Of a DNA stretch of 64,000 bases, positions 46,452 through 56,894 are shown piece after piece. The DNA lies in the NCBI GenBank assembly GCA_036435485.1, contig CM071600.1, positions 162,886,546 through 162,950,545 on the forward strand. Direction: 5' to 3'. Source of the DNA: Saposhnikovia divaricata (lineage: Eukaryota > Streptophyta > Magnoliopsida > Apiales > Apiaceae). The position numbers were made by a program, and so were the translations under genes. The notes under the pieces are model-generated. The model saw nothing but the letters and a program-made list of their open reading frames with translations, was not told where the DNA came from and searched no databases. Numbering within the stretch: the first letter of the stretch is position 1; the number at the start of each line of letters is the position of its first letter.

Positions 46452-49400
46452 CTAAGAGAATAATTGAGGATACTTTTCCAGCATATCGCTTTCCAACTCC
46501 CAAGTTGATTCTTCCACCTTGGGGTTTCTCCACAAAACTCTTACTATAGGAATTGTTTTATTCCTCAAAACCTTTTCTTTTCGATCTAGTATTTTGATAG
46601 GCTGCTCCACATAAGATAAATCTGGCTGAATCTCTATCGGCTCATATTCAATGACATGTTTAGAATCCAGATGGTACTTCTTAAGCATGGATACATGGAA
46701 CACGTTATGGATATGCTGCATATGAGGCGGTAAAGCTAACTCGTAGGCGACTTTCCCGACTTTCTTCAATACCTCGAAAGGCCCAACAAATCTTGGACTT
46801 AATTTTCCTTTCTTGCCAAATCTTACTAACCCTTTCCACGGAGATACTTTCAACAGTACTTGCTCTCCTTCTTCGAATTCCATATTCTTTCTGGCCAAAT
46901 CGGCATACTTCTTCTGTCGGTTCTGAGCTGTCACTAACCGTTTCTGAATAAGTTGAACTACTTCCTTGGTTTGCTGCACTAACTCAGGTCCGAGTATCTT
47001 TCGCTCGCCAACTTCTTCCCAGTATACTGGAGATCGACACTTTCGTCCATATAACGCTTCATACGGCAGCATACCGATGCTAGCATGAAAGCTATTGTTG
47101 TATGAAAATTCCACTAACGGCAAGTGTTCATCCCAACTTCCTGCAAAATCCAACGCACAAACTCGGAGCATATCTTCAATTGTTTGAATCGTTCTTTCAC
47201 TCTGTCCATCAGTCTGAGGATGGTATGCAGTACTCATTTTTAATTCGGTGCCCAAACATTCTTGAAAACTTCTCCAGAATCTCGAATTAAATCTTGGATC
47301 TCGATCTGAGACTATTGATACTGGAACTCCATGTCGCACCACAATTTCTTTTATGTATAGATGAACTAATTTGTCTAATGAAAACCTCTCATTTATTGGA
47401 AGAAAGTGGGCAGATTTCGTTAATCGATCAACAATTACCCAGATAGCATCATGATTAGCTCTCGTCCTTGGCAATCCAACCACAAAGTCCATTGCAATAT
47501 GTTCCCATTTCCACTCGGGAATCTCTAATGGTTGTAGCATCCCACTTGGCCTTTGATGTTCTGCTTTTACTTTCTGACAGGTCAAACACTTACTTACCCA
47601 TTCAGCAATATCTCTCTTCATATCCGGCCACCAGAAATTTCTTTTCAAGTCTCGATACATTTTCGTACTTCCTGGATGAATCGAATACTTTGAACTGTGG
47701 GCTTCCTGTAGGATCTCATTCTTCAACTCTGTCACATTGGGTATCCAAATACGTGAAGAAAATCTTAATATCCCCTTGTCATCTACCTGTGTGCATATTT
47801 CCTCACCTGTTAACTTGTTCACATCTCCGCTCATGACTTCCTCCTGGCATCTGCGAATCTTTTCTAACAATTCTGGCTGAAACGTCATTGTGTACACCGT
47901 ATCTGTACTACTTGCAGGCATACACACCTCTATCTCCAATCTTTCAAACTCTTTGTATAATTCCTCAGGCATTGTCAACATACTGATTTTCTCCTTCCTA
48001 CTTAAAGCGTCCGCCACCACGTTCGCCTTCCCGGGATGATAGTTGATGGTACAATCATAATCCTTGAGTAATTCCAACCATCTTCTCTGTCTCATATTTA
48101 GCTCCTTCTGGGTGAAGATATACTTCAAGCTCTTATGGTCTGTATAAATTTCACACTTTTCCCCATATAAATAATGTCTCCAAATCTTCAAGGCGAAAAC
48201 AATCGCGGCTAATTCTAAGTCATGAGTAGGATATTTCTGCTCGTGAGGTTTCAATTGTCTCGAAGCATAAGCAATTACCTTACCGTGCTGCATCAGTACA
48301 CATCCCAAACCTTTGTGAGATGCATCACTGTAGATCACAAAATTTCCTTTTTCATCTGGAAGTGTCAACACAGGTGCAGTCACCAATCTCTTCTTCAATT
48401 CCTGGAAACTTTCTTCACACTTCTCATTCCACACAAACTTTTCATTCTTCCTTGTCAACTTTGTTAGTGGGGTGGCTATCTTCGCAAAGTCTTGAACAAA
48501 TCTTCGATAATATCCCGCCAATCCTAAGAAACTTCGAACCTCTGTGGGTGTTTTAGGTCGGTCCCAATTCATCACGGCTTCAATTTTAGCAGGATCCACC
48601 TTAATCCCTTCACTGCTGATGACATGCCCTAAAAACTGCACCTCTTTCAGCCAAAACTCACATTTGGAAAATTTCGCATACAATTTCTCTTTCCTCAACG
48701 TTTCTAAGGCTATTCTCAAATGCCCTGCATGCTCTTCTTCGGTCTTCGAGTATATCAGAATATCATCTATAAACACAATCACAAACTTATCCAAATACTT
48801 CTTGAAGACTCTATTCATTAGGTCCATGAATGCTGCTGGTGCATTAGTTAGCCCAAAGGCCATTACTAAGAACTCATAGTGCCCATACCTAGTCCGAAAC
48901 GCTGTTTTTGGAACGTCTTCCGGTCTAATCTTTAATTGAAAATATCCTGACCGCAAATCAATCTTCGAGAAACAAGTTGCTCCTTTTAATTGATCAAATA
49001 AATCGTCAATTCTTGGCAAAGGGTATTTATTCTTAATGGTCAACTTATTTAATTCCCGATAATCGATACACAGTCTCATACTTCCATCCTTCTTCTTTAC
49101 AAATAATACCGGAGCTCCCCACGGCGATACACTAGGTCTAATAATACCTTTCTCCAGAAGATCTTGCAATTGAACTGCCAATTCCTTCATCTCTACAGGT
49201 GCCATTCGATAGGGAGCCTTTGACACTGGTTCAGTTCCTGGGGCTAAATCGATAGTAAATTCTATTTCTCTATCCGGAGGTAAACCGGGAAGTTCATCCG
49301 GAAAAACATCAAGAAATTCATTCACCACTGGAATTTCCTCTATCTTAGGCACCTCTTGACTAGTATCCATGACATAAGCCATATAGCCCTCGCATCCTTG

Positions 49401-49541
49401 CCTCAACAACCTCTTTGTTTGAATGATCGACAAAAATCTCCTAGTCTGCCTCTGACCCCTAAAGGTAACTTCTACATTATCAGAGGGTTTAAGGATCACC
49501 TTCTTATTCTTACAATCAATTTGAGCATTATGGTTAACCAA
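46452..49541 (-). CDS. pol: K pol: RT, RNase H, integrase, chromodomain
   Basis: An open frame of 1029 codons. RT blocks are RLCIDYRELNKLTIKNKYPL, KIDLRSGYFQLKI and the catalytic FIDDILIYSK. RNase H has VIYSDASHKGLGCVLMQ and TDHKSLKYIF. Integrase has the HHCC zinc region (IHPGSTKMYRDL...CLTCQ) and the DDE core: AMDFVVGLPRT, VSDRDPRFNSRFW and HPQTDGQSERTIQTIEDM. The C-terminus has HNVFHVSML, then the chromodomain-like YVEQPIKILDRKEK and VEESTWELESDMLEKYPQLF. All catalytic residues I can place are present. The first Met is not a natural start: the frame overlaps gag-protease by 46 bases and begins inside the post-protease linker. Confidence 0.95.
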   Translation of the reverse strand: MVNHNAQIDCKNKKVILKPSDNVEVTFRGQRQTRRFLSIIQTKRLLRQGCEGYMAYVMDTSQEVPKIEEIPVVNEFLDVFPDELPGLPPDREIEFTIDLAPGTEPVSKAPYRMAPVEMKELAVQLQDLLEKGIIRPSVSPWGAPVLFVKKKDGSMRLCIDYRELNKLTIKNKYPLPRIDDLFDQLKGATCFSKIDLRSGYFQLKIRPEDVPKTAFRTRYGHYEFLVMAFGLTNAPAAFMDLMNRVFKKYLDKFVIVFIDDILIYSKTEEEHAGHLRIALETLRKEKLYAKFSKCEFWLKEVQFLGHVISSEGIKVDPAKIEAVMNWDRPKTPTEVRSFLGLAGYYRRFVQDFAKIATPLTKLTRKNEKFVWNEKCEESFQELKKRLVTAPVLTLPDEKGNFVIYSDASHKGLGCVLMQHGKVIAYASRQLKPHEQKYPTHDLELAAIVFALKIWRHYLYGEKCEIYTDHKSLKYIFTQKELNMRQRRWLELLKDYDCTINYHPGKANVVADALSRKEKISMLTMPEELYKEFERLEIEVCMPASSTDTVYTMTFQPELLEKIRRCQEEVMSGDVNKLTGEEICTQVDDKGILRFSSRIWIPNVTELKNEILQEAHSSKYSIHPGSTKMYRDLKRNFWWPDMKRDIAEWVSKCLTCQKVKAEHQRPSGMLQPLEIPEWKWEHIAMDFVVGLPRTRANHDAIWVIVDRLTKSAHFLPINERFSLDKLVHLYIKEIVVRHGVPVSIVSDRDPRFNSRFWRSFQECLGTELKMSTAYHPQTDGQSERTIQTIEDMLRVCALDFAGSWDEHLPLVEFSYNNSFHASIGMLPYEALYGRKCRSPVYWEEVGERKILGPELVQQTKEVVQLIQKRLVTAQNRQKKYADLARKNMEFEEGEQVLLKVSPWKGLVRFGKKGKLSPRFVGPFEVLKKVGKVAYELALPPHMQHIHNVFHVSMLKKYHLDSKHVIEYEPIEIQPDLSYVEQPIKILDRKEKVLRNKTIPIVRVLWRNPKVEESTWELESDMLEKYPQLFS

Positions 49542-51112
49542 TCCATTCCTAAGATAACATCAAATTCACCTAACTGAAAGGGTATCAAATTAGCGTAAAA
49601 ACAATGCCCTGAAATATCAATCTTGCAACGAGGACACACTTGAGTAACCGGAATTCGTTCTGAATTAGCTATTTCTATAACTATAGCCTCACGTAACATG
49701 CATACCTCACAATTTAACCTTTGAACAAATTCTTTGGATATAAAGGATTTCGTAGCCCCGGAATCAATTAACACTTTAGCTTGAACAGAATTTACAGGGA
49801 GCGTACCTGCTACCACATCCGAATTCTTAATGGCTTCGTTCAGAGTCATGTTGAAAGTCCTTGCCACGGGTCTGACACTTGCTGTTGGGGGTGCTTCAAT
49901 TGCTTGCAATATTGGATTAGCCAGAACTGGAGGTTTCACTACAGGTACTTTACAGTCTTTCATTATATGCCCTGGCTTCCCACAACGGTGACACACAATT
50001 CCTGCCTTGCATTCCCGAGCATAATGACCCTTTTGATTACATTTGAAACACGTCACCTCCAGCTTTGTACACACTCCAGGATGCCTTTTTCCACAAGTCT
50101 TGCATTCTGCCAAGGGTGGCCTAACCAATTTCTGTTGACTCGCATCTTGAATTCTGTTTCCTTGGCCCCCATTCCCTGATCCCGGCTTCTTAGGGTTCCC
50201 ATACTTTCCTGGCTGGAATCCTGGCTTTTTATTTGGCACATTCTGAGAACTGCCTTGCTCTTGTCGCTCCCCCATTGACCCAGCCTTTCTCTTCTTTCCT
50301 TCTTTTTCCTTGAAGTATAATTCGCTTTCTCCTTCAGCTATCATGGCCTTTTGCACCACTGCTGCATAAGTCTCCAACTCCAAAACTGCTAGTTTAGTAC
50401 GAATCCACGGTTTCAATCCTTGTTGAAACCTCTTAGCCTTCTTCCTTTCCGTATCCACATAGGCCGGAGCAAACCTAGCTAGTTCCGTAAACTTGGTTTC
50501 ATATTCTGTCACCGACATTTTCCCTTGTTTCAGCTCCAAAAACTTCATCTCCATCTGGTCTTTCATATAGTCGGGGAAATACTTTTCCAAAAATAGCTCC
50601 GTAAACCTTTCCCAAGGAATCACCTCAGTAGCTTCCAACATCTTCACCGACTCCCACCAGTAAGTAGCTTCATTCTTCAAGAAATAACTTACATATTCAG
50701 TTTGTTTGTCTGCTGGGACCCCAACCAGTGCAATGGCTTTTTCCATTTCTTTTAACCAAGACCTCGCCTCCATCGGGTCTGCTGTTCCTTTAAACTCAGG
50801 AGGTTTAACTGCCTGGAAAGACTTAAAAGTAACCACCGGAGGAACAGGTGGCTGCTGCTGCTGCTGCTGCTGTTGCTGTTGTTGCTGTTGTTGCTGTTGT
50901 TGCTGTTGTTGCTGTTGAGCCAACAACTGCTGCTGTAATTGCTGCTGTTGCTGTGCCAGAGTAGCAGTCTGCTGAACAAGAGTTTGTAATATTTGTGCTA
51001 AGGCAGGATCCATCTGACCAACAGGGGGTGGATTAGCTTGTTCGCCCTGATCGGGGGTTCGGGTATTTTGTTTCTTCTTTTTGGGAGGCATGTTTCTGAA
51101 ATCAATGAACAA
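49496..51112 (-). CDS. gag: K gag and protease
   Basis: A 538-codon frame. The likely start is MPPKKKKQNTRTPDQG, eight codons into the open frame (ATG near 51091), as MPP is the usual chromovirus start. A polyglutamine run of over 20 residues follows, then the Gag core WWESVKMLEATEV, LFLEKYFPDYMKDQMEMKF and VTEYETKFTELARFAP. Zinc knuckles are CFKCNQKGHYAREC and CHRCGKPGHIMKDC, after a related group CKTCGKRHPGVC. The protease motif is LIDSGATKSFISK. The frame ends just after GMDWL, where relatives continue straight into RT. A short deletion is the simplest reason; programmed frameshifting is an alternative. Confidence 0.94.
   Translation of the reverse strand: MFIDFRNMPPKKKKQNTRTPDQGEQANPPPVGQMDPALAQILQTLVQQTATLAQQQQQLQQQLLAQQQQQQQQQQQQQQQQQQQQQQPPVPPVVTFKSFQAVKPPEFKGTADPMEARSWLKEMEKAIALVGVPADKQTEYVSYFLKNEATYWWESVKMLEATEVIPWERFTELFLEKYFPDYMKDQMEMKFLELKQGKMSVTEYETKFTELARFAPAYVDTERKKAKRFQQGLKPWIRTKLAVLELETYAAVVQKAMIAEGESELYFKEKEGKKRKAGSMGERQEQGSSQNVPNKKPGFQPGKYGNPKKPGSGNGGQGNRIQDASQQKLVRPPLAECKTCGKRHPGVCTKLEVTCFKCNQKGHYARECKAGIVCHRCGKPGHIMKDCKVPVVKPPVLANPILQAIEAPPTASVRPVARTFNMTLNEAIKNSDVVAGTLPVNSVQAKVLIDSGATKSFISKEFVQRLNCEVCMLREAIVIEIANSERIPVTQVCPRCKIDISGHCFYANLIPFQLGEFDVILGMDWLTIMLKLIVRIRR
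50850..50925 (-). repeat. CAG/CAA polyglutamine repeat in K gag
   Basis: A trinucleotide run (CTG/TTG on the + strand) encodes more than 20 Gln residues. It also creates a cysteine-only open frame on the + strand, which is an artefact. Confidence 0.9.
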
Positions 51113-52248
51113 TTATATTAGATTCAGGTTCAGAAAATAATATCTCAAATGATCAAACTTAAACAAACAATGCATATATTGCTGAAGAGTAATTCAAGGT
51201 CTCCAACCAAAATTCCGATCAACAACTGATTCACAGGGCGCAATAGGATATCAATCCAAGGTTACACAAGGTATTCACAGACGTTCAGTAGGTACCATAA
51301 AGAAACAATAGTCATAGTGCTAAGATCAACATGGTATCGAAAGTAAAAACAATGCTAGAAGGAAATGATGCTGAAGATAAATATGAAACGAGCAGTAAAT
51401 GAGATGCTTAAGTAAATGACAGTATAAAGGAATTTAACACAGTTCTGCGAAAGTGATAATGACATATATAGATAGATCAGATACAAGCGTAAGAACAACG
51501 CTTCAATAAGGGTACAACATAATACTAAAAGAGAAGACTGCTAACATCTAGTCACAGTACAACAGATATATACAACAAAACTGGTCGCACTGCAAATCCT
51601 GACGCACTACTACTGCCATAACATGCCTCTAAATACCACATCATCATACTACCCTAATCATCACTGGTCATCATCGTCATCCGACTCTCCCCGCCAAGCT
51701 GATCCCAGAATGCTCTCCAGCTCTGCCGTCACCAGACCTAGAGTCACCTGCTGTGTCACAAATGCCGGCTCATCTCGGGATCTCATCCGTCCCCGCCTAA
51801 TGACAACACGTCTAAGAGCTCGTACTCGCCTCCGGACATCCTCCAGCTCAGCTACCGCTCTATCTCGATCTCTAGCCCGATCCTCCTCCCCAGCCCTCAT
51901 AGCCCTCAACTCTGCCATCTGCCCTAAGAGATAATCCCTCTCTCGGGCCACTCGCTCGTACACATGATAGGGGACAGGCTGAGGAGTATACTGATATGCT
52001 GGCCCATTCACCGAGCCCTGCGATCCTACGAACGGCTGCATAACCCCTGGGGAAATCTGCTGCGGTACAGAAGCCCCTCCTTCCGGATCCTCGTCCGGGT
52101 CTGAATCGGAACCAGAAGCAGGTGCCTGAAGTATACATATATATATATATATATAATTTAGACTTCCTATCTCTCACGACACCATCCTAACCTTTCTTAT
52201 AACTCTACCCCGACTCCCCACCTAATTGTTTCAGTGACTGTGACCTGT
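51113..52248 (-). other. 5' leader of K
   Basis: About 1.1 kb between primer site and gag. The part 51661-52130 is clearly richer in G+C than the surroundings and holds a small ORF (separate entry). An (AT)n microsatellite lies at 52133-52156. The rest, 51113-51660, shows no ORF. Confidence 0.7.
51661..52041 (-). CDS. Small ORF upstream of gag in K, function unknown
   Basis: A 126-residue frame from MQPFVGSQGSVN to an acidic end GESDDDDDQ. The middle is highly charged with a likely coiled coil (ARERDYLLGQMAELRAMRAG, then an Arg/Asp-rich repeat DRARDRDR). The open frame extends at least 85 bases upstream without an ATG and reads acidic sequence there (SDSDPDEDPEGG), so the true start may be lost or reached by another route near the AT repeat. 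No family is recognised. High G+C and consistent composition suggest coding rather than chance. Confidence 0.5.
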   Translation of the reverse strand: MQPFVGSQGSVNGPAYQYTPQPVPYHVYERVARERDYLLGQMAELRAMRAGEEDRARDRDRAVAELEDVRRRVRALRRVVIRRGRMRSRDEPAFVTQQVTLGLVTAELESILGSAWRGESDDDDDQ

Positions 52249-52261
52249 GGCTCTGATACCA
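52249..52261 (-). other. Primer binding site of K
   Basis: On the - strand it reads TGGTATCAGAGCC, a perfect initiator-Met-type site three bases from the 5' LTR. It fixes the orientation of K. Confidence 0.92.
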
Positions 52262-52264
52262 ACT

Positions 52265-55200
52265 TGTAACACCCTCACTTGCCAACAATAATAATAATAA
52301 ACTTTTATATTCAATTAAACATTAATATAGGAGAAATTTTAGAAATTTCGGCATGATGTAATCATAAACCGGACTAACCACCTGCTCAAACAACTAAGTA
52401 GAACTAGAAACAGTCCACAAGCACAAGTTATACTAAACCATAAGAACATAAAACCATACCAACCCAGACCGCTCACAGGTCACTGTATGAAACAACTATC
52501 AATAGTTATTACAACCCAGAACTGAATCAAATAATATACAACCCATTAAGTAAGAAAATCTGCCTACTCATACAACATAATATAAACAAAGATATATGCT
52601 CACTACCCATCCAACCACCTCGACCCTCTGACTGCCTCGGTGACTACCCCAACCGGACGGGCCACTTCTCCTAGACATCTTCTGGCTTAGCTGAGGAAAC
52701 AGAATTAGCAAGCAAGTGAGCCAAAATGCTCAGCAAGTATATATGTATGAAATTAAAACATCAACAGCTGATATGTCTGCAAGATTGTCAAGAATTAACA
52801 ATCAACAATATATATCTCAATTAAAGGTTCATCTTTTGTCTGAATCATAAAATAGAAGCGGATTGGACTATCATGCATTTTTATAATAAAAACAATTATA
52901 AGGTTAGGCTGCTGATCAGTCACGCACTAACCCCGGACAAACGCACACAGCAATGTCCTTAATGGATCCACGGCACACATTGGCCTTAATTATTTCTGAC
53001 CACGAATCTGGTCCGACCCTTACGGTCCACATTTTAAAAAAACTAACAGTCCAATCCTAACTAAACATCAGGTGTCGGAACAATCGACCACCTCAACTGC
53101 CAAACATCCTGAACACTTTCGTTCCAGGTTAACATCTCAAATCTCACCAAATAGAATAAGGTCGGGTAATCTCTGAATTAAATATCGACAAGTTCGATAT
53201 GGCAAAAAGGGGTATTGACTTGAGTCAAGTCACAAAAAGGATTAACAAAAACGATATAGTCAACCTGGGGTATAGCAATTGAATATTCATAATTAATGGA
53301 AATTATCAGAGCAATTATATCAAGGATAAATCAATTACATAAGAATCAAATTATGATAATCATAATTCGCTGGAAATATAAGTGAAGCGGTTTACTTGAA
53401 AGAGAGGTGGAACAATATGCTTGCAAGGGATATGGATGTAATCAATTCACTAAAAGAATCAACAATTCAGTAGAATCAATTTGGGGTATAACCATTATGT
53501 ATTCGCAATTTCGGGAAATTAACAGAACAATTATAGCAAGAGTAATTTAAATAAACATATGAATCAGGTTTTTATAATCATAACTCATTTGAAAGGTAAT
53601 TAAAGCAATTTACTTGCCTTAACTAGAAAATCACAGAATGCGAAGCGTCTTTACGTCCTCAGCTTTAGCCTTCCCTTTATCCACGGAATCTACACACAAT
53701 ATAACACTATTTTAGAATCCTGCTCAATATTCACTAAACAACGTAAACATTCCACTTAGTCTACCCTTGCGAATAGTTCCCTAATTTATGTTTATTTAAT
53801 CATATAGTATCAATACATAGGCTACAGACAAAAGTATTTAATCATATTGGCACATTAACACATAGATTTTAAAATATGAAGCCCGACTCACAACTCGTAT
53901 AAATTGTATTATCATATATACTCATTTCCAAGAAATGATTTTTAATATATTTTAGGAAAATTTTGATGGCATCCCCTTTATACAGGGGACTGCCAGTCGG
54001 GATACAGCCGACACAACCAACGTAATCATCAATTGACAATTAAATTCCATATTTCAAATAACGTTCCCAATTCATTATAATCTCAATCCATTACAGTTTA
54101 AATAATTAATACTAAATCGATAATAATAGCAATTTATTAGATAATTAACAAATATTAAATATTAAACAATTTTTGGCTCAGAAAATAATCATCATCGCCA
54201 AATTCCATCGACTCAATTTATTTTAAACATCACTGTCGATGGGGCAAAATCCCGAGGGTGCCCTTATTTTGGGTCTCCAACTCGAGACTCCGCACATATA
54301 ATTTTATTTGGACAATTTACAATTAATCTCATGAAAACAGTCAAAGTATTGATTAAATCCTCATATGTTCTGAAATGCCAAAGCCACCATATTCGAACAT
54401 GAATTAACAGGACTCATCAACATTGAGCCAACAACAACAATTACTCGACCACATAACCACAACAGGAACATGATCGAACCACAATTAAACAGAGTAATGG
54501 ACATAGCAGTAGTACCAAATTGATACTAACTCAACACAAGGAAATTTTACACCCCGAATTGGCAGGATTTCAAGGCTCAATAACCGGCTTTTTAATCACA
54601 CCAACACAACCAGGACAACAGCAAGAACAGTACAGGGAAAACGAGATGGGGAAGGGGGAAGGAACCGGTTACAACAAGAGAAGCAACACACCCACACAGT
54701 AATTTATACCACACACACACGCTGCACACAACGCAGCACATATACGAACACATATAAGCACAGCCATAACAACCTCTGTAAACACTTGCTTCGAGCTATC
54801 AACAACACAAGGGAACGATCCAAGAAAGCTTGAAACAGAGCTACACTGGTGGTCGAAGGTTCGACCGAGAGAGATGCTATGAGAGATTGACTAGGGAGAG
54901 AGGGATCGAATGAGATTAGAGAGGGGAGAGAAGTCTCTAGAATGGGTTAATTGAACTGAACCTGGGAAATTAGGGATTTAGGGGGGTTAAATGAATTTGG
55001 GGGGTTTTAAAATAACTCACAATTTCTTTTCTAAATGATGCTAAATTAATCCCTAATTTCACAATAAAAATAAAATAGGGTGGAATATTAAAATTTAAAG
55101 TTTTAAAATGAAGTATGAAAAATTACGATCACCCACATACTTTTAAAATATTTTTAGGATCAAAAACGAATTAAATACGGATTTTATAAGATTAAATCCG

Positions 55201-55571
55201 TAAAATGAAACAGAATTCATAAAATCATTTTAAAATCGTTAAAAATCAAAACAATTCCATACAACATTTTTAAAACTCAAATAAACTAATAAAGTTAATA
55301 AAACGAAAGATTTCATAATTTTTACTAATTCCGATGATTTTATAAAATTCTCAGAAAGTAAATATAACGATATTAATTAGGAAATAAATCCCAAAAATAT
55401 AATTAAAATAGTCGGGCTTACATAACACATATAAAATATCAATCTGACTTCCAAATATTATTCCACAATATAATACTTCCTCAACCAATTCACACACCAC
55501 ATAATTCACATTTAATAATAAAACAAATAACTTTTAGTAATTAAATATTCTGAAATTTCTAAGGCGTTATA
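52265..55571 (-). repeat. 5' LTR of K
   Basis: 3307 bp, the same length as the 3' LTR, with five single-base differences and no indel. Followed by the TSD copy GTGAA at 55572-55576. Confidence 0.93.
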
Positions 55572-55576
55572 GTGAA

Positions 55577-56884
55577 GACCTTCAAGAAAATGGGCTTCAA
55601 GAATTTCAAGAAAGGGAAAAGGTTTTCTAGAGATTCAAATGAAGACAAGAAAAGTTTCAGGAAGTTTGATTAGAGAGATTCTAAAGGGAAGAAGGATAAG
55701 TCTGAAATTCAATGCTACAAGTGTAAGGAGATGAGTCACTATGCCCTGAGTGCAAGAAGGGTAAAGCTGGAAAGGTACTCTACACTAAAGGCAGAGATTG
55801 GGCAGATACTTCAGATTCTGATGAAGAAGTGAACTATGCTCTCATGGCTACTACTGAATCAGAAACTTCTGAAAGTCAGGTACCTCTGACTACCTATGCT
55901 TATCATATTGATGACATTGCTCAATTAAGAATTTATCTTAAGTCATTGCATATAAGTTATAGGGATCAGACTTTAGAAAATGAGAGGATAAAATCTGAAA
56001 ATTCTGAACTTAAGGTTAGAAATAAACTTGTTGAAGAAAAACTTGAAAACATGCAACAAGTTCAGAAAGAGAGAGATGATGCTGTTTGTATAGAACAGAA
56101 TTTGCTTCAGAAATATAAACAACTAGAATCTGAGTTGGAGGAAGCAAATAAGAAAATTAGGACTTGGACTAATTCTGGAAAGGACACTCAACAGATTTTT
56201 CAAACAGACACTGTTGGTCTAGGTTATAATGAGGAAGATGAACTTAGATTTCAAAATCAAGTTAAAATCAGACCTCATTTTGTACATGGAACCAGTAAAT
56301 TTTTGTCTGAAAATGAAAAAGAAGCTGTTAAAAGTAAACCAGTAAAAACTAGTGTTAAACAGGTTAATATTGGTTCAATGATAGATAAACAACTCAAACA
56401 TAAACTGAAGGAGTTAAAATCTGTTAAGAAATAGAGAGTGTCAAATAAGAACAGAAATGGAAAAGTAGGCATCACTTCAGGAAATAAACCAATGCTTGCT
56501 AGTTATGCTCCAAGAAAGACATGTCATAACTGTGGTAGTACTACGCATCTTGCAAATTTCTGCAAGAAAAATAAAAATATATATTCTTTACCTAACAAGT
56601 CTGAGGTAAAGAAGGATTTTGCTAGAACTAAGCCACAGACTTTATGCACACACTGTGGAAGCACTTGGCATTCCATTTATACTTGCAGAGAATATCATGC
56701 TATCTATCATAATTACTATGAACTGAAACCCAATCTGAAATGGGTTAAAGTTGATACTGCAAGTGTAAACACTGATACTGTTAGCTCAAACTCTGATAAT
56801 GTTAATTCCGCTGCAAAAGCTAACAAAGTTAAGAATGTCAAAGGATCCAAGCAAGTCTGGATCCTTAAATCTAATCCTCAGTAA
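55577..56884 (+). pseudogene. gag: gag of element C, 3' part
   Basis: Resumes after K with TFKKMGFKNFKKGKRF. TAG at 55671-55673 interrupts it. A zinc knuckle starting CYKCKEMSHYA is broken by a frame change near 55742. From 55829 a 201-codon stretch includes a clear coiled coil (ENERIKSENSELKVRNKLVE and on to KQLESELEEANKK) and ends at TAG 56432-56434. The same frame continues with CHNCGSTTHLANFC and CTHCGSTWHSIYTC, two more zinc-knuckle-like groups, to 56884. Long coiled-coil Gag tails are known in Sireviruses. Confidence 0.88.
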
Positions 56885-56894
56885 TTGCTTGTGA

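Larger units (their letters stand above)
43105..55571 (-). mobile_element. Chromovirus K (Ty3/gypsy, Tekay/Del type), near-complete and young
   Basis: 12,467 bp with two 3307-bp LTRs (43105-46411 and 52265-55571), TSD GTGAA, primer site, gag, protease, RT, RNase H, integrase, chromodomain and purine tract, all on the - strand. I counted five LTR differences (near 44330, 44579, 44806, 44824 and 46001 of the left copy). Long LTRs plus a C-terminal chromodomain suggest the Tekay/Del clade. In element sense the LTR begins TA and ends CA, a non-canonical pair. The only coding break I see is a frame change between protease and RT. Its gag-pol is the most complete in the window. Confidence 0.94.

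Noticed and set aside
47102..48879. Several + strand open frames opposite K pol
   Set aside because: Mirror readings of a long, well-conserved polyprotein on the other strand.
50706..50918. Open + strand frame ending in a run of cysteines
   Set aside because: It is the reverse reading of the CAG/CAA polyglutamine tract of K gag.
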